DNA from: Pseudomonas sp. Irchel s3f7
GTDB lineage: Bacteria > Pseudomonadota > Gammaproteobacteria > Pseudomonadales > Pseudomonadaceae
Direction: 5' to 3'
Assembly: GCF_900187615.1 (NCBI RefSeq)
Contig: NZ_FYDO01000026.1
Coordinates: 41,212 to 105,211, forward strand
Length of the DNA stretch: 64,000 nt
Positions 51,068-60,474 of this stretch are shown piece by piece (position 1 is the stretch's first letter; every line of letters begins with the position of its first letter). The translations under genes were made by a program, and so were the position numbers. A model generated the notes under the pieces. It made no database searches. It saw only the letters and a list, made by a program, of their open reading frames with translations, and had not been told where the DNA came from.

Positions 51068-52027
51068 ATGACTGAGCCACTGCGCATCGTCTTTGCCGGC
51101 ACCCCGGAATTCGCCGCCGAACACCTCAAGGCCCTGCTCGCCAGCCCTTACGAGATCGTTGCGGTCTACACCCAACCGGATCGCCCGGCCGGTCGTGGGC
51201 AAAAACTGATGCCGAGCCCGGTCAAGCAGCTGGCGCTGGAAAACAATATTCCGGTGCTGCAACCGCCGACCCTGCGCAATGAAGAGGCTCAGGCTGAACT
51301 GGCCGCATTGAAGCCGGACTTGATGGTGGTGGTCGCCTACGGCCTGATCCTGCCGCAAGTGGTGCTGGATATTCCGCGCCTGGGTTGCATCAACAGTCAC
51401 GCCTCGCTGCTGCCACGCTGGCGTGGTGCGGCGCCGATCCAGCGCGCCGTGCAAGCAGGTGACGCCGAAAGCGGCGTGACCGTGATGCGCATGGAAGCCG
51501 GCCTCGATACCGGGCCGATGTTGCTTAAAGTCAGCACGCCGATCAGCGCCGAAGACACCGGCGGCAGCCTCCACGATCGCCTGGCGGAAATGGGCCCACC
51601 GGCCGTGATCCAGGCCATTGCCGGTCTCGCCGCAGGCACGTTGGAAGGGGAAGTGCAGGACGACAGCCTCGCCACCTACGCGCACAAATTGAACAAGGAC
51701 GAAGCACGTATCGACTGGACTCGCCCGGCAGTTGAGCTGGAACGTCTGGTACGTGCCTTCAACCCGTGGCCGATCACCCACAGCACCTTGAACGGCGAAG
51801 CCCTGAAAGTGCTGGCCGCGACGCTCGCCGAAGGCAAAGGCGCACCGGGTGAAATCCTCGGCGCCAGCAAGGACGGCCTGATCGTCGCGTGCGGCGAACA
51901 AGCCCTGTGCCTGACCCGCCTGCAATTGCCCGGCGGCAAGGCGCTGAACTTCAGCGACCTGTTCAACAGCCGTCGCGAGAAGTTCGCTACCGGCATCGTC
52001 CTCGGCCAAGCGGCGGACGCTCAATGA
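51068..52027 (+). CDS. fmt: Methionyl-tRNA formyltransferase
   Basis: Formylates initiator Met-tRNA. The 319-residue protein shows VFAGTPEFAAEHLKALL at the N-terminus, the formyl-folate site with catalytic Asn/His/Asp in CINSHASLLPRWRGAAPI, and a C-terminal OB-like tRNA-binding domain (about residues 205-310). The stop overlaps the rsmB start (ATGA). Confidence 0.96.
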   Translation: MTEPLRIVFAGTPEFAAEHLKALLASPYEIVAVYTQPDRPAGRGQKLMPSPVKQLALENNIPVLQPPTLRNEEAQAELAALKPDLMVVVAYGLILPQVVLDIPRLGCINSHASLLPRWRGAAPIQRAVQAGDAESGVTVMRMEAGLDTGPMLLKVSTPISAEDTGGSLHDRLAEMGPPAVIQAIAGLAAGTLEGEVQDDSLATYAHKLNKDEARIDWTRPAVELERLVRAFNPWPITHSTLNGEALKVLAATLAEGKGAPGEILGASKDGLIVACGEQALCLTRLQLPGGKALNFSDLFNSRREKFATGIVLGQAADAQ

Positions 52028-53334
52028 ACCCGCGCCTGGCCGCCGCCAAGGCACTCGCCGCTGTCCTGAGCGGAAAAGCCTCGCTCAACAGCTCACTGCC
52101 GACGCAGATGGACAAGGTCGAAGACCGTGATCGCGGTTTCACCCAGGACCTGGCGTTCGGCACCGCGCGCTGGCAACCGCGCTTGTCGGCGCTGGCGGCC
52201 AAACTGTTGCAGAAGCCGTTCAAGGCCGCCGACGCCGATGTCGAAGCCTTGCTGTTGGTCGGCCTCTATCAGTTGCTCTACACCCGCGTCCCGGCCCACG
52301 CCGCCATCGGCGAAACCGTCGGTTGCGCCGACAAGCTGAAAAAACCTTGGGCCAAGGCCTTGCTCAACGCCGTGCTGCGTAATGCTCAGCGCGAAAGCGA
52401 AACGATTTTCGCCGAACTGGAACGTGATCCGGTGGTGCGCACCGCCCACCCACGCTGGTTGCAGAAATCCTTGAAGGCGTTCTGGCCCGAGCAATGGGAA
52501 GCCATTTGCGCAGCCAACAATGCGCATCCGCCGATGATTCTGCGGGTCAACCGTCGCCATCACAGCCGTGATGCCTACCTCGGATTATTGACCGACGCCG
52601 GTATCGCCGCGACGCCATGCGTTTATAGCCGCGACGGTATCGTGCTCGAAGCCGCCACCGACGTGCGCAGCCTGCCAGGTTTCGCCGACGGCTGGATCAG
52701 CGTGCAGGACGAAGCCGCGCAACTGGCCGCCGATCTGCTGGATCTGGCCCCTGGGCAACGGGTGCTCGACGCCTGCTGCGCTCCGGGAGGCAAGACCTGC
52801 CACATCCTCGAAGCCGAGCCAAAGCTGGCCGGCGTCGTCGCGGTGGATCTGGAAGCCAAGCGTCTGGTGCGGGTTCGCGAGAACCTCGAGCGCCTGAAGC
52901 TCAGCGCCGAACTGATCGCCGCCGACGGCCGCGACACTCAACTATGGTGGGACGGCAAGCCGTTCCAGCGCATCCTGCTGGACGCCCCGTGTTCGGCGAC
53001 CGGTGTGATTCGCCGTCACCCGGACATCAAGCTGACCCGCCAACCCGACGACATCGCTGCGCTGGCGGTACTGCAAGGCGAATTGCTCGACGCCATGTGG
53101 ATAACGTTGGAAGTGGGCGGCATTCTGCTTTACGCCACCTGTTCCACATTGCCGACCGAAAACACCGAAGTCATCGAAGCGTTCCTTGCCCGCACACCGG
53201 GCGCCCGTGAACTGGATCTCGCCACCATGGCCGGGATCAAGCAACCCCATGGTCGCCAGTTGCTGGCCCAGGAAGGCGGGCACGACGGGTTCTACTACGC
53301 CAAGCTGATCAAGATCGCCGCCGCGCGCGGCTAA
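52024..53334 (+). CDS. rsmB: 16S rRNA (cytosine(967)-C5)-methyltransferase RsmB
   Basis: A 436-residue protein with an N-terminal NusB-like RNA-binding domain (residues 1-140) and a SAM-dependent methyltransferase domain. SAM motif I is LDACCAPGGKTCHILE; motif IV with Cys is LLDAPCSATGVIRRHPD; motif VI with the catalytic Cys is YATCSTLPTEN. ATG 52024 overlaps fmt; the frame is open further upstream. Second gene of fmt-rsmB-trkA. Confidence 0.95.
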   Translation: MNPRLAAAKALAAVLSGKASLNSSLPTQMDKVEDRDRGFTQDLAFGTARWQPRLSALAAKLLQKPFKAADADVEALLLVGLYQLLYTRVPAHAAIGETVGCADKLKKPWAKALLNAVLRNAQRESETIFAELERDPVVRTAHPRWLQKSLKAFWPEQWEAICAANNAHPPMILRVNRRHHSRDAYLGLLTDAGIAATPCVYSRDGIVLEAATDVRSLPGFADGWISVQDEAAQLAADLLDLAPGQRVLDACCAPGGKTCHILEAEPKLAGVVAVDLEAKRLVRVRENLERLKLSAELIAADGRDTQLWWDGKPFQRILLDAPCSATGVIRRHPDIKLTRQPDDIAALAVLQGELLDAMWITLEVGGILLYATCSTLPTENTEVIEAFLARTPGARELDLATMAGIKQPHGRQLLAQEGGHDGFYYAKLIKIAAARG

Positions 53335-53356
53335 ATGGATTCAATGGAGTGACTGG

Positions 53357-54733
53357 ATGAAAATCATCATCCTCGGAGCAGGGCAGGTCGGCGGTTCGCT
53401 GGCCGAACACCTGGCGAGCGAAGCGAACGACATCACCGTGGTCGACACCGATGGTGAACGCCTGCGCGACCTTGGTGACCGGCTGGACATCCGCACGGTT
53501 CAGGGCCGCGGTTCGTTCCCGACCGTGTTGCGCCAGGCCGGTGCCGACGACGCAGACATGCTGGTCGCCGTGACCAACAGCGATGAAACCAACATGGTCG
53601 CCTGCCAGGTCGCCCACACCCTGTTCCACACGCCGACCAAGATTGCCCGGGTGCGCGAAGCCGCGTACCTGACCCGCGAAGAACAACTGTTCCAGAACGA
53701 AGCGATTCCGGTCGACGTGCTGATCAGTCCGGAACAAGTGGTCACCAACTACATCAAGCGCCTGATCCAGCACCCCGGCGCCTTGCAGGTGATCGACTTC
53801 GCCGAAGGCAAGGCGCAACTGGTGGCGGTGCGGGCTTACTACGGCGGACCGCTGGTGGGCCAGCAACTGCGGCAGTTGCGCGAGCACATGCCGAACGTCG
53901 AAACCCGCGTCGCTGCGATTTTCCGTCGCGACCGGCCGATCCTGCCCCAGGGTGACACGGTGATCGAGGCCGACGACGAAGTCTTTTTCATCGCCGCCAA
54001 AGCGAACATTCGCGCAGTCATGAGCGAAATGCGCCGTCTCGACGAGACCTATAAACGCATCGTCATCGCCGGTGGCGGGCAGATTGGTGAACGTCTGGCC
54101 GAAGCCATCGAGAGCCGCTATCAGGTGAAGATCATCGAGATGAACCCGGCGCGTTGCCGACATCTTTCGGATCATCTCGACAGTACCGTGGTGTTGCAGG
54201 GCAGTGCCTCGGACCGTGACCTGCTGATGGAAGAGAACATCGCCGACGCGGACCTGTTCCTGGCCCTGACCAACGACGACGAAGCCAACATCATGTCGTC
54301 GCTGCTGGCCAAGCGCCTGGGCGCGAAGAAGGTGATGACCATCATCAACAACCCGGCCTATGTCGATCTGATCCAGGGCGGCGATATCGACATCGCCATC
54401 AGCCCGCAGCTGGCGACCATCGGCACGCTGTTGGCCCACGTGCGCCGTGGCGACATCGTCAGCGTGCACTCACTGCGCCGGGGCGCGGCAGAAGCCATCG
54501 AAGCGATTGCCCATGGCGATGCGAAATCGAGCAAGGTGATCGGCAAGGCCATCGAGAACATCGGTTTGCCGCCGGGCACCACCATCGGCGCGATCATCCG
54601 CGACGAAGAAGTGATCATCGCCCACGACGACACCGTGATCGAAGCGGGCGACCATGTGATTCTGTTCCTTGTGGATAAAAAGCATATCCGCGATGTAGAG
54701 AAACTGTTCCATGTGGGGTTGAGCTTCTTCTGA
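53357..54733 (+). CDS. trkA: Trk potassium uptake regulatory NAD-binding protein TrkA
   Basis: Peripheral membrane gating protein for TrkH/TrkG channels. The 458-residue protein is a tandem duplication: RCK_N Rossmann folds with ILGAGQVGGSLAEHLA (residue 4) and IAGGGQIGERLAEAIE (residue 235), each followed by a TrkA-C/RCK_C domain (about 145-220 and 370-455). It lies 22 bases after rsmB. A DnaA box falls in its last codons region (54670-54678). Confidence 0.96.
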   Translation: MKIIILGAGQVGGSLAEHLASEANDITVVDTDGERLRDLGDRLDIRTVQGRGSFPTVLRQAGADDADMLVAVTNSDETNMVACQVAHTLFHTPTKIARVREAAYLTREEQLFQNEAIPVDVLISPEQVVTNYIKRLIQHPGALQVIDFAEGKAQLVAVRAYYGGPLVGQQLRQLREHMPNVETRVAAIFRRDRPILPQGDTVIEADDEVFFIAAKANIRAVMSEMRRLDETYKRIVIAGGGQIGERLAEAIESRYQVKIIEMNPARCRHLSDHLDSTVVLQGSASDRDLLMEENIADADLFLALTNDDEANIMSSLLAKRLGAKKVMTIINNPAYVDLIQGGDIDIAISPQLATIGTLLAHVRRGDIVSVHSLRRGAAEAIEAIAHGDAKSSKVIGKAIENIGLPPGTTIGAIIRDEEVIIAHDDTVIEAGDHVILFLVDKKHIRDVEKLFHVGLSFF

Positions 54734-54743
54734 TCCTTTAGAC

Positions 54744-54816
54744 CGCCTTCGCTGGCAAGCCAGCTCCTACAGAGAATCGCGCATAACCTGTAGGAGCTGG
54801 CTTGCCAGCGAAGGCG
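54744..54816. repeat. REPIN (GGAGCTGGCTTGCCAGCGAAGGCG family)
   Basis: Arms CGCCTTCGCTGGCAAGCCAG (54744-54763) and CTGGCTTGCCAGCGAAGGCG (54797-54816) are perfect inverted copies. It lies between trkA and the TPR gene, which run in the same direction. Confidence 0.9.
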
Positions 54817-54850
54817 ATTTCGAAAACGACAACCATTCGGAAACTCCCCC

Positions 54851-55174
54851 ATGCTCGAATCCCTGGAAAAAATGCTCGCCAAGGGTGTGGATAACTCACT
54901 GTTGCGCTTTGGCCTGGGCAAGGGTTATCTGGATCTGGGGGAGAACGCCAAGGCTGCGGAGCATTTCCAGCGCTGCGTCGAGTTCGATCCGAAGTATTCA
55001 GCAGCCTGGAAGTTGTTGGGCAAGGCCCATCTGGCGTTGGCGGACCATGCGGCCGCACGCCAAGCCTGGGAGCAAGGCCTGGAAGCCGCCCGCGCCCATG
55101 GCGACAAACAGGCAGAGAAGGAAATGACGGTGTTTCTGAAGAAGCTCGAGCGTCAGGCGCACGCAGGCCAATAA
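54851..55174 (+). CDS. Tetratricopeptide-repeat protein (PA0015-like)
   Basis: A 107-residue cytoplasmic protein with about two TPR units (LGKGYLDLGENAKAAEHFQR, KLLGKAHLALADHAAARQAW), residues 20-85, and a charged C-terminal helix. No signal peptide. Partners unknown. It follows trkA across a REPIN and converges on the LpxL-type acyltransferase gene. The early codons contain a DnaA box (54886-54894). Confidence 0.82.
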   Translation: MLESLEKMLAKGVDNSLLRFGLGKGYLDLGENAKAAEHFQRCVEFDPKYSAAWKLLGKAHLALADHAAARQAWEQGLEAARAHGDKQAEKEMTVFLKKLERQAHAGQ

Positions 55175-55178
55175 AGAC

Positions 55179-55263
55179 CAAAAGATCGTCCGAACGCGGC
55201 CCGAGCCATCGGCAGCTCCTGCGGGGTGTACGCCGAGCCTTTGCAGGAGCCTGCGATCTTTTG
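55179..55263. repeat. Inverted repeat, possible bidirectional terminator
   Basis: CAAAAGATCG (55179-55188) and CGATCTTTTG (55254-55263) are exact inverse ends, with GGAGC/GCTCC and GCCGAG/CTCGGC-like inner pairing. ATTTTTT follows on the right. It sits between two convergent genes and belongs to the GCAGCTCC/GATCTTTTG repeat family. Confidence 0.75.
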
Positions 55264-55273
55264 ATTTTTTACA

Positions 55274-56161
55274 TCAATACCAGCGAGCTTCGCCTGGCGG
55301 ACGCTTCTTGAAGCGCTTCATGCTCCACATGTACTGGCTCGGATAGGCCCCGACATATCGCTCGACCACTTTACTCATGGCCGCGCATGACTCGGCGGTA
55401 TCGGTGCTGTACATGGCTTCGGGTGCGGCTTCCAGGATCACTTTGTAGCCAGAACCGTCCGGCAGGCGCAACGCATGCAGGAACACGCCAACCGCTTTGC
55501 CGCCCGCCAGCATGTTCGGCACAAACTTGCTGGTCAGCGCCTGGGTGGCGAAGAACGGCACGAAGATCCCGGCGGACTCGGACGGTTCCGGGTCAGCGGG
55601 AATGCCCACTGCCCCCCCTCTGCGCACTTCCTTGATGACGCTGAGGATGCCTTCCTTGGTGGAAGCGGCAACCTTGTTGCCCAACTGCACGCGCTGCTTT
55701 TGCAGCAATTCATCCACCGCCTTCAACTTCGGCGGGCGATAGAAAATGATCGGTTTGCACTGGCTGCAATAGAAGTGATTCAGCACTTCCCAGTTGCCCA
55801 GGTGACTGGTGATACCGACGACGCCTTTGCCGGAGGCGAGGGCCTCTTTCAATATGTCGAGGCCTTCGACCTCACGTACCAGATCGATAGAGCGCTGGGC
55901 CGGCCAGATCCAGGCGCAGGCGCTTTCGGTCAGGGACTTGCCGATGTCTTTCAGGCTCTGGCCGACCAGGCGTTCGCGCTCGGCCGGGTCCATGTCCGGA
56001 AAGCACTTGGACAGGTTGATCCGCACCACGTCGCGAGAACGGTTGGGGAATTTCCACATCATCCAGCCAATCGCCGAGCCGACGGCCTGAACGGCCCCCC
56101 ACGGCAACAGGGCAAACAGCCGCAGAGCGCCTACCAGCAAGGCGCCTTTTAACTTATCCAC
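55274..56161 (-). CDS. LpxL/HtrB-family lysophospholipid/lipid A acyltransferase
   Basis: A 295-residue membrane-bound acyltransferase with an N-terminal hydrophobic segment (LLVGALRLFALLPWGAVQAV). The catalytic HX4E motif typical of LpxL/LpxM enzymes is in GITSHLGNWEVLN near residue 120. RGGAVGIPADPEPSESAGIF aligns with the later conserved block. It probably adds a secondary acyl chain to lipid A. The start is GTG 56161 (MDKLKG), overlapped by a DnaA box. It follows tag with a 40-base gap. Confidence 0.9.
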   Translation of the reverse strand: MDKLKGALLVGALRLFALLPWGAVQAVGSAIGWMMWKFPNRSRDVVRINLSKCFPDMDPAERERLVGQSLKDIGKSLTESACAWIWPAQRSIDLVREVEGLDILKEALASGKGVVGITSHLGNWEVLNHFYCSQCKPIIFYRPPKLKAVDELLQKQRVQLGNKVAASTKEGILSVIKEVRRGGAVGIPADPEPSESAGIFVPFFATQALTSKFVPNMLAGGKAVGVFLHALRLPDGSGYKVILEAAPEAMYSTDTAESCAAMSKVVERYVGAYPSQYMWSMKRFKKRPPGEARWY

Positions 56162-56201
56162 AGGTCACTCCTGATCTTGTGCTGTGCGCGAGGCGGCCAT
56201 T

Positions 56202-56759
56202 CTAACCGCCGTTCGCCAACAGCGCGTAGCGGTCGCAATCGCGGGTGTGGTCCATGACCATGCCCGAAGCCTGCATCAAGGCGTAGCAAATGGTCGGGCC
56301 GACGAACGTGAAACCGGCTTTTTTCAGGCCCTTGCTCATCTCTACCGCGGTTGGCGTGACGGCCGGGACTTCGCTGCGATCCTTGAAATGATTGACCACA
56401 GGCTGGCCACCGACGAACGACCAGAGAAATGCCACCGGGTCCTCCAGCGCCAGCCAGGCCTGGGCATTACGCCGGGCCGCGTTGAGCTTGAGACGGTTGC
56501 GGATGATCCCCGGATCGAGCATCAACTCGTCGATTTCCGCGTCGCTCATCTGCGCCACACGCTGGACATCAAAACCAAACATCACCTGGCGATAATGCTC
56601 GCGTTTACGCAGCACAGTGATCCAGGAAAGGCCGGCCTGGAACCCTTCGAGCAAAAGCAACTCGAACAAACCCTGCGCATCGCGTAGCGGCGTGCCCCAC
56701 TCCTGATCGTGATAAGCCATGTACAGCGGATCTTCGGAACACCAAAAGCAGCGTGGCAT
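56202..56759 (-). CDS. tag: 3-methyladenine DNA glycosylase I
   Basis: Excises 3-methyladenine from alkylated DNA. The 185-residue protein has MPRCFWCSEDPLYMAYHDQE at the N-terminus and VMDHTRDCDRY at the C-terminus, which together supply the zinc ligands Cys, His, His and Cys of TagI. GLSWITVLRKRE is the conserved catalytic region. ATG 56759 is chosen by the family start; the frame reads upstream through glyQ on the opposite strand. It is divergent from glyQ. Confidence 0.95.
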   Translation of the reverse strand: MPRCFWCSEDPLYMAYHDQEWGTPLRDAQGLFELLLLEGFQAGLSWITVLRKREHYRQVMFGFDVQRVAQMSDAEIDELMLDPGIIRNRLKLNAARRNAQAWLALEDPVAFLWSFVGGQPVVNHFKDRSEVPAVTPTAVEMSKGLKKAGFTFVGPTICYALMQASGMVMDHTRDCDRYALLANGG

Positions 56760-56840
56760 AAGGCTCCAGGGGGCGTGCGCAGCAACGAATCGGGTATACT
56801 CCCGCTCTTTAAATCGCAGCCCAAGAAACAGGTGAATTTC

Positions 56841-57794
56841 GTGAGCCAGCCTACGCCAGCCGTGCGTACCTTCCAAGACTTGATCCTCGCCCTCCAGCAA
56901 TACTGGGCCGAGCAAGGTTGTGTGGTACTTCAGCCCTACGATATGGAAGTAGGCGCCGGCACTTTCCACACTGCAACATTCCTGCGCGCCATTGGCCCGG
57001 AAACCTGGAACGCCGCCTACGTGCAGCCAAGTCGTCGTCCGACTGACGGCCGCTACGGCGAAAACCCGAACCGTCTGCAGCACTACTACCAGTTCCAGGT
57101 TGTCCTGAAGCCAAACCCGGACAACTTCCAGGAACTGTACCTGGGTTCCCTCAAGCACGTCGGCCTGGACCCGTTGGTCCACGACATCCGCTTCGTCGAA
57201 GACAACTGGGAATCGCCGACCCTCGGCGCCTGGGGTCTGGGCTGGGAAGTCTGGCTCAACGGCATGGAAGTGACGCAGTTCACCTACTTCCAGCAAGCGG
57301 GCGGCATCGAGTGCTACCCGGTGACCGGCGAGATCACCTACGGTCTCGAGCGTCTGGCCATGTACCTGCAAGGCGTGGACTCGGTCTACGACCTGGTCTG
57401 GGCTGACGGCCCGATGGGCAAAGTGACCTACGGCGACGTGTTCCACCAGAACGAAGTGGAGCAGTCGACCTACAACTTCGAACACGCCAACGTCGAGAAG
57501 CTGTTCGAACTGTTCGATTTCTACGAAAGCGAAGCCAAGCGCCTGATCGAACTCGACCAGCCGCTGCCGTTGCCGAGCTACGAAATGGTGTTGAAGGCTT
57601 CCCATACCTTCAACCTGCTGGATGCACGCCGGGCGATTTCCGTGACCGCGCGCCAGCAATACATTCTGCGTGTACGCACCCTGGCGCGTTCCGTTGCGCA
57701 AGCCTACCTGCTGGCCCGCGCCAAGCTCGGCTTCCCGATGGCGACCCCGGACCTGCGTGACGAAGTACTGGCCAAGCTGGAGGCTGCACAATGA
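56841..57794 (+). CDS. glyQ: Glycyl-tRNA synthetase alpha subunit
   Basis: Catalytic subunit of the heterotetrameric (alpha2beta2) class II glycyl-tRNA synthetase. 317 residues, with motifs FQDLILALQQYWAEQGCVVL, YDMEVGAGTFHTATFLRAIG (motif 1/2 area) and GITYGLERLAMYL-like motif 3 (ITYGLERLAMYLQGV). The start is GTG 56841 with AGG 8 bases upstream. A possible -10 box TATACT is at 56795-56800. Its stop overlaps the glyS ATG. Confidence 0.96.
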   Translation: MSQPTPAVRTFQDLILALQQYWAEQGCVVLQPYDMEVGAGTFHTATFLRAIGPETWNAAYVQPSRRPTDGRYGENPNRLQHYYQFQVVLKPNPDNFQELYLGSLKHVGLDPLVHDIRFVEDNWESPTLGAWGLGWEVWLNGMEVTQFTYFQQAGGIECYPVTGEITYGLERLAMYLQGVDSVYDLVWADGPMGKVTYGDVFHQNEVEQSTYNFEHANVEKLFELFDFYESEAKRLIELDQPLPLPSYEMVLKASHTFNLLDARRAISVTARQQYILRVRTLARSVAQAYLLARAKLGFPMATPDLRDEVLAKLEAAQ

Positions 57795-59845
57795 GTGCTC
57801 TGGATTTTCTGGTTGAACTGGGCACCGAAGAACTGCCACCCAAAGCCTTGAACACCTTGGCCGAGGCGTTCCTCGCCGGTATCGACAAGGGCCTGCAAGC
57901 TGCCGGCCTGAACTACGAGACCAAAACCGTTTATGCCGCGCCGCGCCGTCTGGCCGTGCTGATCACCGCACTGGCCACCCAGCAGCCGGATCGCAGCATC
58001 AACCTCGATGGCCCGCCACGTCAGGCCGCGTTCGATGCTGAAGGCAACCCGACCCAAGCGGCACTGGGCTTTGCCAAGAAGTGCGGCGTCGACCTGAGCG
58101 AAATCGATCAGAGCGGCCCGAAACTGCGCTACAGCCAAAGCATCGCCGGCAAGCCGACGTCGAGCCTGCTGCCGACCATCGTCGAAGACTCGCTGAACGA
58201 CCTGCCGATCCCGAAACGCATGCGTTGGGGTGCGCGCAAAGAAGAATTCGTGCGTCCGACCCAATGGCTGGTGATGCTGCTCGGTGACCAGGTCATCGAC
58301 TGCACCATCCTCGCCCAGAAGGCTGGCCGTGATTCCCGTGGTCACCGTTTCCATCATCCGGAAAACGTGCGCATCGGTTCGCCGTCGAGCTACCTGGCCG
58401 ACCTGCGTGCCGCCTACGTGCTGGCCGACGCCAACGAGCGTCGCGAGATCATCAGCAAGCGCACCGAAGAGCTGGCCACCCGTCAGGAAGGCACGGCAAT
58501 CGTTCCGCCAGCCCTGCTCGACGAAGTGACCGCACTGGTCGAATGGCCGGTGCCGCTGGTGTGCTCGTTCGAGGAACGTTTCCTCGACGTGCCGCAAGAA
58601 GCGCTGATCACCACCATGCAGGACAACCAGAAGTACTTCTGCCTGCTGGACGCCGACGGCAAGTTGCTGCCACGTTTCATTACCGTGGCCAACATCGAGA
58701 GCAAAGACCCGCAGCAGATCATCGCCGGTAACGAGAAAGTGGTTCGCCCACGCCTGACCGACGCCGAGTTCTTCTTCAAGCAAGACAAGAAGCAGAAACT
58801 CGAAGACTTCAACCAGCGCCTGCAAAACGTGGTGTTCCAGGAAAAACTCGGCAGCGTCTACGACAAGGCCGAACGTGTTTCCAAACTCGCCGCTTACATC
58901 GCAGCGCGCATTGGCGGCAACGCTTCGTGGGCGGCTCGTGCAGGCCTGCTGTCCAAGTGCGACCTGGCGACCGAAATGGTCGGCGAGTTCCCGGAGATGC
59001 AAGGTGTCGCCGGTTACTACTACGCCCTCAATGACGGTGAGCCGGAAGACGTCGCACTGGCGCTGAACGAGCAGTACATGCCACGCGGTGCTGGCGCTGA
59101 GCTGCCTGCCACTCTGACCGGTGCAGCCGTCGCTATCGCTGACAAGCTGGACACCCTGGTCGGCATCTTCGGTATCGGCATGCTGCCAACCGGCAGCAAA
59201 GACCCGTACGCCCTGCGCCGTGCAGCGCTGGGTGTGTTGCGTATCCTGATCGAGAAGCAACTGGATCTGGACCTGAACGACGCCGTGGCTTTCGCCGTGA
59301 ATGCGTTCGGTACCAAGGTCAAGGCTGCCGGCCTCAACGACTCGGTGCTGGAGTTCATCTTCGACCGTCTGCGTGCCCGTTACGAAGACGAAGGTGTCGA
59401 CGTCGCGACCTACTTGTCGGTACGTGCCCTGAAGCCGGGTTCGGCTCTGGACTTCGACCAGCGCGTGCAAGCCGTCCAGGCTTTCCGTCAATTGCCGGAA
59501 GCTGCAGCCCTGGCCGCCGTGAACAAGCGTGTGTCGAACTTGCTGAGCAAGGTCGAAGGCTCCATTCCGACCGTCGTGGAAGCCAAGTACTTCGATAACG
59601 CCAACGAGTTCTCCCTGTACTCGGCGATCCAGCAGGCAGACCAGGCGGTTCAGCCGATGGCTGCAGCACGTCAGTACAGCGAATCGCTGGCACGTCTGGC
59701 TGCGTTGCGCGAGCCAGTGGATGCGTTCTTCGAAGCCGTAATGGTCAACGCGGAGGACGCAAAAGTCCGCGCCAACCGTTATGCGTTGCTGGCGCGTCTG
59801 CGTGGGCTGTTCCTCGGCGTTGCCGACATTTCGCTGCTGGGCTGA
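57791..59845 (+). CDS. glyS: Glycyl-tRNA synthetase beta subunit
   Basis: tRNA-recognition subunit of GlyRS. 684 residues, with the N-terminal FLVELGTEELPPKAL signature, HRFHHPENVRIGSPSSY (HD-like region) and a C-terminal DALR-like anticodon-binding domain (about residues 580-680). The ATG overlaps the glyQ stop by 4 bases. gmhB follows after 10 bases, so glyQ-glyS-gmhB form one unit. Confidence 0.96.
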   Translation: MSALDFLVELGTEELPPKALNTLAEAFLAGIDKGLQAAGLNYETKTVYAAPRRLAVLITALATQQPDRSINLDGPPRQAAFDAEGNPTQAALGFAKKCGVDLSEIDQSGPKLRYSQSIAGKPTSSLLPTIVEDSLNDLPIPKRMRWGARKEEFVRPTQWLVMLLGDQVIDCTILAQKAGRDSRGHRFHHPENVRIGSPSSYLADLRAAYVLADANERREIISKRTEELATRQEGTAIVPPALLDEVTALVEWPVPLVCSFEERFLDVPQEALITTMQDNQKYFCLLDADGKLLPRFITVANIESKDPQQIIAGNEKVVRPRLTDAEFFFKQDKKQKLEDFNQRLQNVVFQEKLGSVYDKAERVSKLAAYIAARIGGNASWAARAGLLSKCDLATEMVGEFPEMQGVAGYYYALNDGEPEDVALALNEQYMPRGAGAELPATLTGAAVAIADKLDTLVGIFGIGMLPTGSKDPYALRRAALGVLRILIEKQLDLDLNDAVAFAVNAFGTKVKAAGLNDSVLEFIFDRLRARYEDEGVDVATYLSVRALKPGSALDFDQRVQAVQAFRQLPEAAALAAVNKRVSNLLSKVEGSIPTVVEAKYFDNANEFSLYSAIQQADQAVQPMAAARQYSESLARLAALREPVDAFFEAVMVNAEDAKVRANRYALLARLRGLFLGVADISLLG

Positions 59846-59855
59846 GGAATTGCTG

Positions 59856-60389
59856 TTGAAACTGCTGATTCTCGATCGGGACGGAGTGATCAACTACGAC
59901 TCCGACGCTTACATCAAGTCGGTGGAGGAGTGGATTCCACTTCCCGGTTCGATCGAAGCCATTGCGCAGTTGAGCAAGGCCGGCTGGACGGTAGCGGTCG
60001 CTACCAACCAGTCGGGCATCGCTCGCGGCTATTACGACCTCGCCACCCTCGATGCCATGCACGAGCGCTTGCGCTCACTGGTGGCGGAGCAGGGTGGTGA
60101 AGTCGGGCTGATCGTCTACTGCCCCCACGGGCCGGACGACGGTTGTGATTGCCGCAAACCGAAACCCGGGATGCTGAAAACCATCGCCGGGCATTACAAC
60201 GTGTCGCTGACCAATCTCTGGTTCGTCGGCGACAGCCTTGGTGACCTGGAAGCCGCAAAAGCCGTCGATTCACAGCCAGTTTTGGTAAAGACCGGAAAAG
60301 GCGTAAAGACTTTGGGCAAGACCCTACCGGTTGGCACATTGATTTTTGACGATCTGGCGGCGATTGCCGCAGAACTTATCCACAATTAG
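59856..60389 (+). CDS. gmhB: D-glycero-beta-D-manno-heptose-1,7-bisphosphate 7-phosphatase
   Basis: HAD phosphatase of ADP-heptose synthesis for LPS inner core. The 177-residue protein has LLILDRDGVINYDSDAYIKS (motif I, with the GmhB-type second Asp), VAVATNQSGIARGYY (motif II), the zinc-binding loop CPHGPDDGCDCRKPKPGM, and FVGDSLGDLEAAKA (motif IV). No ATG or GTG fits; the start is TTG 59856, with GAGGAA 6 bases upstream. A DnaA box overlaps the last codons (60376-60384). Confidence 0.92.
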   Translation: MKLLILDRDGVINYDSDAYIKSVEEWIPLPGSIEAIAQLSKAGWTVAVATNQSGIARGYYDLATLDAMHERLRSLVAEQGGEVGLIVYCPHGPDDGCDCRKPKPGMLKTIAGHYNVSLTNLWFVGDSLGDLEAAKAVDSQPVLVKTGKGVKTLGKTLPVGTLIFDDLAAIAAELIHN

Positions 60390-60474
60390 AGTGCTTCTGA
60401 TGTTTTCCTGATAAAGGATTGATCAGGGGTGCGCTTTATACAGGCGGGTATTGCCCGCAACGGTAAACGTCACC

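Noticed and set aside
56202..57839. A 545-codon minus-strand frame covering tag and the reverse of glyQ
   Set aside because: Only the last 185 codons are Tag; the rest is antisense to the well-supported glyQ.
57704..59893. A 729-codon minus-strand frame antisense to glyS
   Set aside because: A common artefact of GC-rich codon bias. glyS on the plus strand is unambiguous.
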